The position numbers and the translations under genes are program-made. Positions 7,441-18,041 of a DNA stretch of 64,000 bases are shown piece after piece; the stretch's first letter is position 1; every line of letters starts with the position of its first letter. Source of the stretch: Streptomyces sp. SUK 48 (GTDB taxonomy: Bacteria > Actinomycetota > Actinomycetes > Streptomycetales > Streptomycetaceae); the NCBI RefSeq assembly GCF_009650765.1, contig NZ_CP045740.1:7478001-7542000 (forward strand), in the 5' to 3' direction. The notes under the pieces are model-generated. The model saw only the letters and a program-made list of their open reading frames with translations, ran no database searches and was not told the DNA's origin.

Positions 7441-8484
7441 TCAGTCGAGATTTCCCAGCCGGGCCTCGCGCCACAGGTCGACACCGCCGTCGGCGGCGTA
7501 CGTGTCGATCTCGGCCAGTTCCTCGTCGGTGAAGTCGAGGTTCTCCAGCGCGGCCACGTTCTGTTCCAGCTGCTCGGTGCGGGAGGCGCCGATGACCAGG
7601 GACGTCACCCGCTGGTCGCGCAGTGCCCAGGCGAGCGCCAGCTGGGCCAGGGTCTGGCCGCGCCGGGCCGCGAGGTCGTTCAGGGCGCGCAGCCGGCGCA
7701 GCACGTCCTCGGTCAGCCAGGAGCGGTCGAAGGAGTCGCCGCGCGCGGCCCGCGAGTCACCCGGCACACCGTCCAGGTAGCGGCCGGTCAGCAGCCCCTG
7801 GGCGAGCGCCGTGAAGCCGATGACACCGAAGCCCTCCTCCTGGGCGACGTCCAGCAGGCCCTCGGACTCGATCCAGCGGTTGAACATGTTGTACGACGGC
7901 TGGTGGATCAGCAGCGGGGTGCCGAGGTCGCGCAGGATCGCGGCGGCCTGCCGGGTGCGCTCGGCGTCGTAGGAGGAGATGCCCACGTAGAGCGCCTTGC
8001 CCTGGCGCACGGCCGTGTCGAGGGCGCCCATCGTCTCCTCCAGCGGCGTGCTCGCGTCGAGCCGGTGGGAGTAGAAGATGTCCACGTAGTCCACGCCCAT
8101 CCGGCGCAGCGACTGGTCCAGCGAGGCCAGCAGGTACTTGCGGGACCCGCCGCCCTGCCCGTAGGGGCCCGGCCACATGTCCCAGCCCGCCTTGGTGGAG
8201 ATCACCATCTCGTCGCGGTACGGCGCGAGGTCCTGCCGCATCAGCCGGCCGAAGTTGGCCTCCGCCGAGCCGTACGGCGGGCCGTAGTTGTTCGCCAGGT
8301 CATGGTGGGTGATCCCCAGGTCGAAGGCGCGCAGGGCGATCTCGCGCTGGGTCTCGAAGGCGCGGTCGTCGCCGAAGTTGTGCCAGTAGCCCAGGGACAG
8401 GACCGGCAGGTCGAGCCCTGAGCGGCCGGTGCGCCGGTAGCGCATGGTGCCGTCGTAGCGAGCGGGGTCCGCGACGTGGGTCAT
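7441..8484 (-). CDS. Aldo/keto reductase, YghZ-like
   Basis: NADPH-dependent reductase of 347 residues, resembling E. coli YghZ (L-glyceraldehyde-3-phosphate reductase). It opens with MRYRRTGRSGLDLPVLSLGYWHNFGDD, shares the DLANNYGPPYGSAE region carrying the catalytic Tyr, and the STKAGWDMWPGPYGQGGGSRKYL and DIFYSHR segments that supply Lys and His. The ATG at 8484 (MTHVADP) has GGAG at a suitable distance; further upstream codons lack similarity. It stands alone, and the physiological substrate cannot be read from context. Confidence 0.88.
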   Translation of the reverse strand: MTHVADPARYDGTMRYRRTGRSGLDLPVLSLGYWHNFGDDRAFETQREIALRAFDLGITHHDLANNYGPPYGSAEANFGRLMRQDLAPYRDEMVISTKAGWDMWPGPYGQGGGSRKYLLASLDQSLRRMGVDYVDIFYSHRLDASTPLEETMGALDTAVRQGKALYVGISSYDAERTRQAAAILRDLGTPLLIHQPSYNMFNRWIESEGLLDVAQEEGFGVIGFTALAQGLLTGRYLDGVPGDSRAARGDSFDRSWLTEDVLRRLRALNDLAARRGQTLAQLALAWALRDQRVTSLVIGASRTEQLEQNVAALENLDFTDEELAEIDTYAADGGVDLWREARLGNLD

Positions 8485-8672
8485 CGGGTGTCTCCGGGTG
8501 GTGCGGTACGGATGCCCCAGGGGGGCGAGGGGGTCTGTCCACCCTGCGCCGAGGTGATCCATAAGTCCAATTGCGGAGCCGGATGGGATTGAGCGGTCCG
8601 GTTTCTGAGTGCGGGACTGTCCGATCCTATGAACTTCGCGCGGGCCGGGTTACCGGTCCTCCCCGAGTCTGA

Positions 8673-8687
8673 TAGGAAACTTTCCTA
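8673..8687. promoter_or_regulatory. Palindromic operator TAGGAAACTTTCCTA of the chitosanase gene
   Basis: A perfect 7-1-7 palindrome lies about 65 bases before the chitosanase start. It closely matches the AGGAAAGTTTCCT palindrome known upstream of streptomycete GH46 chitosanase genes, the target of a ROK-family repressor (CsnR) in S. lividans. The match is seen; regulation by a CsnR homologue is inferred, since no such gene is in this window. Confidence 0.7.
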
Positions 8688-8713
8688 CCAGTACTGGGCG
8701 CGCCCTGTACTGG
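8688..8713. promoter_or_regulatory. Second near-perfect palindrome in the chitosanase leader
   Basis: A 26-base inverted repeat abuts the operator: CCAGTAC at 8688 pairs with GTACTGG ending at 8713, and the inner GGGCGCGCCC is itself palindromic. Only one symmetric base pair is mismatched. It could be a second protein site or a leader hairpin. Confidence 0.45.
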
Positions 8714-8752
8714 CCCAACTCGCCACCCCCCACATTCACTTGGAGCCCAGTG

Positions 8753-9598
8753 GTGCATGAACACCGCGATTCAGCCCCCTCCGCCCGCCTCTCCCGCCGT
8801 ACCGTCGTCGCCGCGCTCGGCGCCGTGGCCGCCGGTGCCGCGCTCGGTGTCCCGTGCGCCGTCGCCGCACAGGCCCGCACCGCCGCCGCGACCGGCCTCG
8901 ACGATCCCGCCAAGAAGGAGATCGCGATGAAGCTGGTGTCGAGCGCGGAGAACTCCTCGCTGGACTGGAAGGCCCAGTACCAGTACATCGAGGACATCGG
9001 CGACGGCCGGGGCTACACCGCCGGCATCATCGGCTTCTGCTCCGGCACCGGCGACATGCTCGACCTCGTCCAGCTCTACGCCGACCGCGCGCCGGGCAAC
9101 GTCCTCGCCGAGTACCTGCCCGCGCTGCGCAAGGTGAACGGCGGCGACTCGCACTCCGGACTCGACCCGGACTTCCCCGGGGACTGGCGCAAGGCGGCGC
9201 GGGACACGGTGTTCCGGACGTGCCAGGACGACGAGCGCGACCGCGTGTACTTCGGCCCCGCCGTCGTCCAGGGCAAGACCGACAAACTGCGCGCCCTCGG
9301 CCAGTTCTGCTACTACGACGCCCTCGTGATGCACGGCGACGGCGACGACCCCACCAGCTTCCGCAACATCCGTAAGCGGGCCCTGCGTACCGCCCAGCCC
9401 CCGGCGCGGGGCGGCGACGAGACGGCGTACCTCGGCGCCTTCCTCGACGCCCGGGTCTGGGCCATGAAGCAGGAGGAGGCCCACAGCGACACCACCCGTG
9501 TCGACACCGAACAAAGGGTCTTCCTGCGCAAGGGCAACTTCGACCTGAAGACGCCGCTCGACTGGAAGGTCTACGGGGACAGTTACCACATCGGCTGA
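8753..9598 (+). CDS. csnA: Secreted GH46 chitosanase
   Basis: Endo-hydrolase of chitosan, about 281 residues. The N-terminus has a twin-arginine-like signal (SRRTVVAALGAVAAGAALG) cleaved near VAAQA. The mature part (AATGLDDPAKKEIAMKLVSSAENSSLDWK...) closely follows Streptomyces N174 chitosanase. The catalytic general acid is the Glu of SSAENSS and the general base the Asp of DIGDGRGYT. GTG at 8753 sits seven bases after TTGGAG; GTG at 8750 is the alternative. Expression is probably induced by chitosan oligomers through the palindrome upstream. Confidence 0.95.
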   Translation: MHEHRDSAPSARLSRRTVVAALGAVAAGAALGVPCAVAAQARTAAATGLDDPAKKEIAMKLVSSAENSSLDWKAQYQYIEDIGDGRGYTAGIIGFCSGTGDMLDLVQLYADRAPGNVLAEYLPALRKVNGGDSHSGLDPDFPGDWRKAARDTVFRTCQDDERDRVYFGPAVVQGKTDKLRALGQFCYYDALVMHGDGDDPTSFRNIRKRALRTAQPPARGGDETAYLGAFLDARVWAMKQEEAHSDTTRVDTEQRVFLRKGNFDLKTPLDWKVYGDSYHIG

Positions 9599-9713
9599 CG
9601 ACGCGTCCTCGCGCGGTGCTCGCCCCCGGCCCGTGCGGACTCGCGTGGCAGCGCCCTGACGAGCAAAGATGGGCTTCAGCGAGCGACCGAAACCGACGCG
9701 GAGGAACGCATCC

Positions 9714-11354
<1,641 letters not shown>

Positions 11355-11375
11355 GCGACGGCCCGCCGGTGCCGG

Positions 11376-11415
11376 GACCGGCGGCCTCCACGCCGATGAG
11401 CGGAGGCCGCCGGTC
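11376..11415. terminator. Bidirectional terminator between pgm and esterase
   Basis: Arms 11376-11389 and 11402-11415 are perfect 14-base complements with a 12-base loop, placed in the 65-base gap between two convergent genes. Confidence 0.8.
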
Positions 11416-11419
11416 GTAC

Positions 11420-12334
11420 TCAGCGGTGCCCGCGGTTCCCCGCGAGCCGGTGCAGGACCGCCCCCGCCATGGCCTCCTCGCCCCGGGCGTTGGGGTGCGC
11501 CGGGGCGGCGGGCGCGGCCGGCTGGAGCGGCTCGATCCAGCGGTCCGCGGGCGCCTTGCACATGTCGTGGCCGACGGTCGGGCCGTAGGTGTCCGCGTAC
11601 GCGGCGCGGTTGCGCCCGGCGACCGTGCGCAGCATCAGGTTCAGCCGCTTCTCGGTGTCCCGCAGATAGGCGAAGTCACCTTGTGCGAAGGGGACTTGGG
11701 GGAAGCAGCCGACCCCGTCGTCGGGCAGCAGATCGGGGTAGCCGACGACCACGACCCGGGCGTGCGGCGCCCGCGCGTGCACGGCCCGCAGTATCTCGGT
11801 GATCTTCGGCGCGGTCTGCCGCACCGCGAGCGCCAGCGCGTCCTGCCCGGACGCCTCGTAGAAGCGCTCGCAGGGACTGCCCGCAGGGTCCTGGACGCCG
11901 AGGCGGGCGCAGGTGGCGATGATGGCGCCGAACCCGACGTCGTTGCCGCCTATCTGGAGCGACACCAGGTCGGTGTGGCGTGACACGGCGTCCAGCTGGG
12001 GCCGGTTGGTGCCCTGCGCCTGCCACATCTGCACGGTCGTCGCGCCCGAGCAGCTGACGTCCGTGAGCGTCGTCGGCCGCACCCGACGCGCCACCAGCGA
12101 GGGGTAGTTGCGGTCGGAGCGGGCACAGCCGGCGCCCACCTGGGTGGGTATGCCCGGACCCGAGGTGTAGGAGTCGCCGAGCGCCACATAGGCGAGGCGG
12201 TGGCCGTGGCCCGCCGGGTGCGCGGCGGCCGGCGTGGTGCCGGCCGCGACCAGGGCGCATCCGCCCACCGCCGCCAGCACCGCGGCCCGCCGCCGTGCTC
12301 TCGTCCCGCCCGCCGGACGTGCGTCGTTCGTCAT
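11420..12334 (-). CDS. Secreted SGNH-hydrolase esterase/lipase
   Basis: GDSL/SGNH hydrolase of 304 residues with a signal peptide (ARRRAAVLAAVGGCALVAAGTTPAAA). Block I is LGDSYTSGPGIP with the catalytic Ser, block III QIGGNDVGF, and the C-terminal catalytic His is in PAHPNARG. Several cysteines (CARS, CSG, CARLG...PCERF, CFP, MCK) could form disulfides as in extracellular Streptomyces lipases of this type. GGGGGGAACG precedes the ATG. Substrate specificity cannot be read from sequence. Confidence 0.9.
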   Translation of the reverse strand: MTNDARPAGGTRARRRAAVLAAVGGCALVAAGTTPAAAHPAGHGHRLAYVALGDSYTSGPGIPTQVGAGCARSDRNYPSLVARRVRPTTLTDVSCSGATTVQMWQAQGTNRPQLDAVSRHTDLVSLQIGGNDVGFGAIIATCARLGVQDPAGSPCERFYEASGQDALALAVRQTAPKITEILRAVHARAPHARVVVVGYPDLLPDDGVGCFPQVPFAQGDFAYLRDTEKRLNLMLRTVAGRNRAAYADTYGPTVGHDMCKAPADRWIEPLQPAAPAAPAHPNARGEEAMAGAVLHRLAGNRGHR

Positions 12335-12527
12335 CGTTCCCCCCTGGGACCGGTACACGGCGCGGACGGGCCGCGATGGAGCGGCGCGCACGCGATGGAC
12401 CGGGTCTGTATACCGTCCGGCAGCTCCCGCCGACCAGAAGCGGGAGCCCATGAGTTCGGGGGGAGCGCGGCGGGGGAGCCGCTGGGGGGCGAGGTGACGG
12501 CGGCGGTGTGCGGCCCCGCGCCCGGCC

Positions 12528-12785
12528 TCAGGCGCCGGACGCGGCGACGGCCGGCACGGAGTCCTGGAGCAGGGAGTCGTCCTCCGGGCGGGCCCCGGAC
12601 AGCCGGTGGTGCGCCGCTATCAGGGCCATGTCGACATCCCGCGTCCCGGTGGCCACGCACAGGGTGTACGAGATGTCCGCGAGCCGCTGCTGCGTCCCCG
12701 GGGTGCTCTCCTCGGCGCCGAGCAGGGTGAGGGTCTCGTACTGGGTGATGAGGTCCTTCAGTACGGCGGGGTGTGCCATCAGCAT
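12528..12785 (-). CDS. DUF5133 family protein
   Basis: An 85-residue cytoplasmic protein starting MLMAHPAVLKDLITQYETL, the hallmark opening of DUF5133 proteins, which are confined to streptomycetes and of unknown function. AGGAGG lies nine bases before the ATG at 12785. It is helical and soluble with no catalytic motif. It is divergent from the deaminase gene. Confidence 0.75.
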   Translation of the reverse strand: MLMAHPAVLKDLITQYETLTLLGAEESTPGTQQRLADISYTLCVATGTRDVDMALIAAHHRLSGARPEDDSLLQDSVPAVAASGA

Positions 12786-12996
12786 GGGGGTCGGCCTCCT
12801 GGTATGTCGCCGGTGTACGACGTCGCAGGCGCGAATACCCGGGCCGGCGCCCGGCATGCCACCCCGATGGTCCCCGGTTCCGCGCGCACCGTCCTTACCG
12901 GACAGGGAGTCGGATACGTCACCCGCACGGGTGCTCTCCGGTCGCGATGCGCCGGTCGCGCCCCCGGCGCGGCATTCCTTCGCCGATCATGCACCT

Positions 12997-14604
12997 GTGA
13001 GTCTGCCCACCCGAAGTGCCGTACCGCGCCGCGTCGTTCCGGCCGTGCTCGGCACCCTCAGTGTCCTGTCCCTGCTGTCCGCCCTGCCCGCCGCCGCGCA
13101 GCCCGCGCATGCGGGGGCCCGGGCCGCCGCGCCGCCGTCCCGGCAGGCCACGGCCGCCGAGGCGCGGACCGACGCTTATCTCCGCTCGGTCGAGGACCGG
13201 CCCGCGGCCCTGCGGGCCTTCTTCCGGCAGCTCCCCAAGGGCGGGGACCTGCACAACCACCTCTCCGGAGCGGTGAGCACGGACTACCTCATCGAGCTGG
13301 CCGCCGAGGACGGCCTGTGCGTCGACGCCACGATGACCGCCGTCGCCCCGCCCTGCGGCCCCGGCACCCGGCCGGCCGCCGACGCCCGCACCGACCGCGC
13401 CTTCCACGACGCGATCGTGCGCGCCTGGTCCATGCAGGACTTCCCGCCCGGCGAGAACGGGCACGACCACTTCTTCGACACGTTCGGCAAGTTCGGCGAG
13501 GTCACCTGGCGGCACCGGGGCAAGCTGCTCGCCCAGGTCGCCGACACCGTCGTCGCGAACAACCAGTCGTACCTGGAGACGATGGTCACCCCCGCCTCCG
13601 ACGGCGCCAAGCAGCTCGCCGACCAGGTGGGCTGGGACGCCGATCTCACCGCCCTGCACCGCAAGCTGGCCGCGGGCGGCAAGCTGGACAAGCTGGTGGC
13701 GGACGCCCGCAAGGAGGCCGACGACGGCGACGCCGAGTTCCGGGCCACCGAGCACTGCGGCACCGCCAAGGCCCGGCCCGCCTGCGGGCTCACCGTCCGC
13801 TGGATCTCCCAGGCGTCCCGGGGCAGTTCACCGGTGCGGGTCTTCACCCAGCTGGACCTCGGCATGCGGCTCGCCGAGGCGGACTCCCGCTTCGTCGCCG
13901 TCAACCTGGTGCAGCCGGAGGACTGGGACAGCTCGCTGGCGAACTACCGCCTCCAGATGCGCATGGTCGGCTATCTGCGCACCGTGTACCCGAAGGCCCA
14001 TGTCACCCTGCACGCGGGCGAGTTGTGGCCCGGGCTGGTCAAGCCCGAGGCGCTGAAGTTCCATATCGCCGAGGCGGTGGACGTCGCGCACACCCAGCGC
14101 GTCGGACACGGCGTCGACCTCGTCCACGAGGACGACTGGCGGCGCACCGCCCGCACCATGGCGGCCCGGCAGATCGCCGTCGAGGTGCCCTTCTCCAGCA
14201 ACGCCCAGATCCTCGGCGTCAAGGGCGCGGAGCACCCCTTCACCACGTACCGCCGCTACGGCGTCCCGGTCGTCCTCGCCACCGACGACCCCGGTGTCTC
14301 GCGCATCGACATCAGCCACGAGTACCAGTACGCCGCGGCCACCTACGGCCTCGGCTACCCGGAGCTGAAGGACCTGGCGCGCGCCTCCCTCCAGTACGCC
14401 TTCCTGCCCGGCGCGAGCCTGTGGCAGGGCAACCCCACCGCCCAGGGCTACCACCCGGTCGCGGCCTGCCGCGCCGAGCGCCCCGGACAGCCCGTGCGCG
14501 GAGCGGCCTGCCGGCGGCTCCTCGACGGCAGCGCCAGGGCGCGCCTGGAGTGGCGCCAGGAGGCCGCGTTCGCGGCGTTCGAGCGGGCGCACGCCCGGGG
14601 GTGA
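12997..14604 (+). CDS. Secreted adenosine deaminase-family protein
   Basis: Metal-dependent adenosine deaminase-like hydrolase of about 535 residues, exported by a signal peptide (VVPAVLGTLSVLSLLSALPAAAQPAHA). Zinc ligands are seen in GDLHNHLSGA, HAGELWPG and LATDDPG, with RVGHGVDL in between. An insertion of about 100 residues between the first and second ligand regions makes it longer than cytoplasmic ADA (about 340). GTG at 12997 is chosen because it begins the signal peptide; no Shine-Dalgarno is evident, so it may be leaderless. Likely role: extracellular nucleoside salvage. Confidence 0.85.
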   Translation: MSLPTRSAVPRRVVPAVLGTLSVLSLLSALPAAAQPAHAGARAAAPPSRQATAAEARTDAYLRSVEDRPAALRAFFRQLPKGGDLHNHLSGAVSTDYLIELAAEDGLCVDATMTAVAPPCGPGTRPAADARTDRAFHDAIVRAWSMQDFPPGENGHDHFFDTFGKFGEVTWRHRGKLLAQVADTVVANNQSYLETMVTPASDGAKQLADQVGWDADLTALHRKLAAGGKLDKLVADARKEADDGDAEFRATEHCGTAKARPACGLTVRWISQASRGSSPVRVFTQLDLGMRLAEADSRFVAVNLVQPEDWDSSLANYRLQMRMVGYLRTVYPKAHVTLHAGELWPGLVKPEALKFHIAEAVDVAHTQRVGHGVDLVHEDDWRRTARTMAARQIAVEVPFSSNAQILGVKGAEHPFTTYRRYGVPVVLATDDPGVSRIDISHEYQYAAATYGLGYPELKDLARASLQYAFLPGASLWQGNPTAQGYHPVAACRAERPGQPVRGAACRRLLDGSARARLEWRQEAAFAAFERAHARG

Positions 14605-14616
14605 CCCCTGCGCGGT

Positions 14617-14647
14617 CGCGCCGGTCCGCTCACGGGGGACCGGCGCG
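14617..14647 (+). terminator. Terminator after the deaminase gene
   Basis: Arms 14617-14627 and 14637-14647 form an 11-bp GC stem with a 9-base loop, 13 bases after the stop. The rest of the 334-base gap to 14938 holds no gene; it is comparatively A/T-rich around 14750-14890 and should contain the promoter of the next gene. Confidence 0.75.
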
Positions 14648-14938
14648 GCCGGAATTCACCGATTGGCCGGGAAGTGTGCGGTCGTACAACCGGATGACCC
14701 GATTCCACGCCTGCGCGCGGGTCGGGTCTTCGCCATTACCCCGGCTTTGCGACGACGTTTCCGGTCACCCCATGCACCTCTGTCATCACTGCCCGTATCG
14801 TGCGGCAATGCCTCTCCGGTGAGATCGTCACACCGTCATCACATCGCCTTCACTGAACAACCACTTTCGGCCGATCGTGCTTCGGCTCCCCGTGACGGGG
14901 CAGACGCGGCGCGCGCCCCGCGCCTAGCCTCCCGGGCC

Positions 14939-15466
14939 ATGCGATCACCTCTGCTGAGACGCCTCGGTCTCACCGCCGTCCTCGCCGCCGTCCTCGCCGT
15001 CTTCGGCTTCAGCACCCTCGCCAGTGCGGACCCGGCCCCGGCCGCCCTCACCTTCAGCACCGACAGCGCCACCACCACCCCCGGTGGTTCGGTCAAGCTG
15101 TCGATGACGCTGACCAACAACAAGACGTACGACGTCCTGTTCGTCTACCAGACGATCGATCCGACCTGGCTGACCACCCAGCGTCCGGACCTGAAGTACA
15201 GCTTCGCCGGCTGCTCCCTGGCCGCCGCCGACGGCAGCACCACCTCCTGCGCCGGCACCGGCCCGACCAACCTCGGCACCAACTACGGCACCACCATCCC
15301 GCCCGGCCAGAGCCGTACCGTCACCCTGACCCTCCAGGTCGCCGCCAACTCCGGCTGCAACGGCAACATCGGCTTCTACTCGTACTTCTACGCCGAGTTC
15401 AGCGACGGCACCAACAGCAACGGCGGCCCCGTCTACACGCCCGAGACGCGCGTGCTCTGTTCCTGA
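14939..15466 (+). CDS. Small secreted beta-sandwich protein, function unknown
   Basis: A 175-residue exported protein: signal peptide LRRLGLTAVLAAVLAVFGFSTLASA, then an Ig-like/DUF11-type domain (STTPGGSVKLSMTLTNNKTYDVLF...). Four cysteines (GCSL, TSCAG, SGCNG, VLCS) may make two disulfides. The pattern of Thr/Asn-rich strands suggests a cell-surface or matrix adhesin-like module. No catalytic motif is visible. No clear ribosome site precedes the ATG. It ends at a strong hairpin. Confidence 0.65.
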   Translation: MRSPLLRRLGLTAVLAAVLAVFGFSTLASADPAPAALTFSTDSATTTPGGSVKLSMTLTNNKTYDVLFVYQTIDPTWLTTQRPDLKYSFAGCSLAAADGSTTSCAGTGPTNLGTNYGTTIPPGQSRTVTLTLQVAANSGCNGNIGFYSYFYAEFSDGTNSNGGPVYTPETRVLCS

Positions 15467-15498
15467 CGGTCCTCGCACCACCCGCAGCGGCCGGTACG

Positions 15499-15530
15499 TC
15501 GCCCGGTGGACCCGACGGTCCACCGGGCGA
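15499..15530 (+). terminator. Perfect 14-bp terminator hairpin
   Basis: Arms 15499-15512 and 15517-15530 pair perfectly around a CGAC tetraloop, 32 bases after the small secreted protein. The following stretch to 15764 is A/T-richer around 15590-15650 and probably holds the promoter of the polysaccharide cluster. Confidence 0.8.
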
Positions 15531-15764
15531 TCCGGGGCAGGACGCGAAAAAGGTCAATCGGGTTGCGTCACAAGGCAGTTGGACACCCGCCATTTTCCGT
15601 CAGGTTTCGTGACCCGACCACAAAAGCTACACACATCCATCACTATGTGACGCGACGGATGCACGACGACCGGCTTCTGAGGGGGACGCCGGGGTCGTGC
15701 GAGGGGGTGCGTCCGCTCCATGCGAGCCGTGCTCACCCCTGTCCGGGGAGGGGAACTTCACCGC

Positions 15765-17924
15765 ATGAAGCGGACCATTCGCACCACCACGCTCACGGTG
15801 GGCGCGCTCATCGCCGCACTCGGCCTCCAGGCCGGACCGGCCCAGGCCGACGGCGGCACACCGCGTATCGACCTCAGAGTCCTGGTGGTGAGCGACGGCG
15901 GCCCGGCCACCGACGCCATCGCCGCCGAACTCAGCTCGGAGGGAACGCCGTTCACGAAGGTCGACCTGACCAGCGGCAGCCGCCCCACCATCGACGCCGG
16001 CTTCCTCGCCGACACCGTGAACGGCCGGGCCCGCGCCAAGTACCAGGCCGTCGTCCTGCCCAACGACAATCCGTTCGCCGCCGGCAGCGCCGAGATGAGC
16101 GCGCTCGCCGCCTACGAGCAGACGTACGGCATCCCGCAGGTCGACGCCTACACCTACGCCCGCCCCCAGGCCGGGCTCCAGGTCCCGACCACCGGCGGCT
16201 ACTCCGGCAGCGTCGACGGCGTCCAGGCCCAGGTCACCGCGGCGGGCAAGGCCGGACCCTTCGACTACCTCAAGGGCGCCGTGCCCTTCGAGGACAACTC
16301 GCCGACCGTGGGCGAGAGTTACGCCTACCTGTCGACGCCCGCGCCCGGCGCGGACTTCACCCCGTACGTGCAGGCGATCATCCCGGGCACCACCACCCAG
16401 GGCTCGCTGGTCGGCGAGTACCGGCACGACGGGCGGCGCGAGCTGGTCATCACCTTCGTCTACAACCAGTACCAGCAGCAGTTCCGGCTGCTGGCCCGCG
16501 GCATCGTGGACTGGATGACCGGCGGGGTGCACCTCGGCGCCTCCCGCAACTACTTCGCCGTGCACGTGGACGACGTGTTCGCGGCCGACGACCGCTGGGA
16601 CACCCAGCTCAACTGCACGCCCGGCGACGTCGACTGCACCAACAGCTCCGGCACGCCGAGCCCGATCCGGATGACCCCGGCGGACGTCGACTACGCCGCC
16701 GCCTGGGAGCAGAGCCACAACTTCACCCTCGACCTCGCCTTCAACGGCTCCGGCAGCGTCGATGAGCGCACGGACAACAACGGCGTCGACCAGCTCGCCG
16801 ACAAGTTCATCGCCGACCGCAACAAGTTCCGCTGGATCAACCACACCTACACGCACGCCTTCCTCGGCTGCGAGCAGGACACCACCGTGGTGCCGTGGAA
16901 GTGCGAGACCAACGCCGACGGCAGCACCCAGTGGGTCGGCCGGCAGACCATCGACGACGAGATCACCAACAACCTCATTTGGGGCCTGACCAACGGACTG
17001 CCCGTGGACTCCACCGAGTTGGTCACCGGTGAGCACTCCGGGATGCGCATCCTGCCGCAGCAGCCCGCCGACAACCCCAACCTCGGCCCGGCGCTCACCG
17101 ACACCGGCGTCAAGTGGCTCGGCGCGGACGCCTCCCGCGACCCCGCGCAGCGCCAGGTCGGCCCCGCCGCGACGGTCGCCCGCTACCCGATGAACGTCTT
17201 CTACAACGCGGGCAAGGCGTCCGAGGAGGCCGACGAGTACAACTGGCTCTACACCAGCCGCGCCCAGGGCGGCAGCGGGGTGTGCGAGGACAACCCCGCG
17301 ACCACCACGTGCCTGCCCGCCCCGCTGGACACCGGCACCGGCTACCAGAACTACATCGTGCCGCTGGAGACCCGTATCGACCTCGGGCACGTGCTCTCCA
17401 ACGACCCGAAGCCGCACTTCATCCACCAGTCCAACCTCACCGAGGACCGCATCGCCTACCCGGTCCTCAACGGTGTGCTCGACGGCTACACCAACCTGTT
17501 CGCCGCCAACACCCCGCTGGTGAACCTGCGGATGAAGGACATCGGCACCGAACTCCAGCGCCGCACCGCCTGGACCAACGCCCTGAACGCCGGCCAGGTC
17601 ACCGCCTACCGCATCGGCAACACGGTCACCGTCCAGGCGCCCGGCGGCACCTTGACCAACGCCACCCTGCCCACCGGCAGCACCTACGGTCTCGGCGCCT
17701 TCGGCAGCCCCTACGGCGGTGAACTGTCCGGCTGGACCACCTCCCTCGGCCTCGCGCAGACCTTCACCCTGCCGGCCGCCGCGCCCGCCACCACCCCCGG
17801 CACCCACGGCCACACCCACCCGGCGGCCACCGCACCGGCCCCGCGCACCAGGCTCCCCAAGGGCGTCACCCGGCAGGTCCCGTACGCCCCGCGCCACCAG
17901 GTCAGGCACTCCTCGCAGCACTGA
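15765..17924 (+). CDS. Secreted Agd3/CE18-like polysaccharide deacetylase
   Basis: Exported 719-residue protein, signal peptide TTLTVGALIAALGLQAGPAQA. An N-terminal beta-rich region (about 35-250) resembles the carbohydrate-binding part of Agd3. It is followed by a deacetylase-like barrel with YFAVHVDDVFAADDRWD near 263-278, RWINHTYTHAFLGC near 356-369 and GEHSGMRILPQ near 423: an Asp-Asp plus H-x3-H metal and catalytic set. A His/Pro/Ala-rich tail follows. Family knowledge: Agd3 removes acetyl groups from galactosaminogalactan in Aspergillus. GGGGAGGGG precedes the ATG. A hairpin separates it from the glycosyltransferase. Assignment to CE18 is from motif memory, not a search. Confidence 0.68.
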   Translation: MKRTIRTTTLTVGALIAALGLQAGPAQADGGTPRIDLRVLVVSDGGPATDAIAAELSSEGTPFTKVDLTSGSRPTIDAGFLADTVNGRARAKYQAVVLPNDNPFAAGSAEMSALAAYEQTYGIPQVDAYTYARPQAGLQVPTTGGYSGSVDGVQAQVTAAGKAGPFDYLKGAVPFEDNSPTVGESYAYLSTPAPGADFTPYVQAIIPGTTTQGSLVGEYRHDGRRELVITFVYNQYQQQFRLLARGIVDWMTGGVHLGASRNYFAVHVDDVFAADDRWDTQLNCTPGDVDCTNSSGTPSPIRMTPADVDYAAAWEQSHNFTLDLAFNGSGSVDERTDNNGVDQLADKFIADRNKFRWINHTYTHAFLGCEQDTTVVPWKCETNADGSTQWVGRQTIDDEITNNLIWGLTNGLPVDSTELVTGEHSGMRILPQQPADNPNLGPALTDTGVKWLGADASRDPAQRQVGPAATVARYPMNVFYNAGKASEEADEYNWLYTSRAQGGSGVCEDNPATTTCLPAPLDTGTGYQNYIVPLETRIDLGHVLSNDPKPHFIHQSNLTEDRIAYPVLNGVLDGYTNLFAANTPLVNLRMKDIGTELQRRTAWTNALNAGQVTAYRIGNTVTVQAPGGTLTNATLPTGSTYGLGAFGSPYGGELSGWTTSLGLAQTFTLPAAAPATTPGTHGHTHPAATAPAPRTRLPKGVTRQVPYAPRHQVRHSSQH

Positions 17925-17940
17925 ACGCGCACCGACCCAA

Positions 17941-17969
17941 GGGCCCGTCCGTCACCCTCGGACGGGCCC
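17941..17969 (+). terminator. Terminator or attenuator between deacetylase and glycosyltransferase
   Basis: An 11-bp stem (17941-17951 with 17959-17969) and a 7-base loop lie 17 bases after the deacetylase stop. The 72 bases from there to the next start show no clear promoter, so the hairpin may only lower downstream expression. Confidence 0.7.
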
Positions 17970-18041
17970 CGGCTCCCGGCCGCCCCGACGCGGCCGGGAC
18001 CCGCACGACCACCCCACAACTCTGGCCGTGGAGCCCGATCG

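Noticed and set aside
12508..12996. Upstream extension of the adenosine deaminase frame to 12508.
   Set aside because: It runs antisense through the DUF5133 gene and lacks a ribosome site; the signal peptide begins at 12997.
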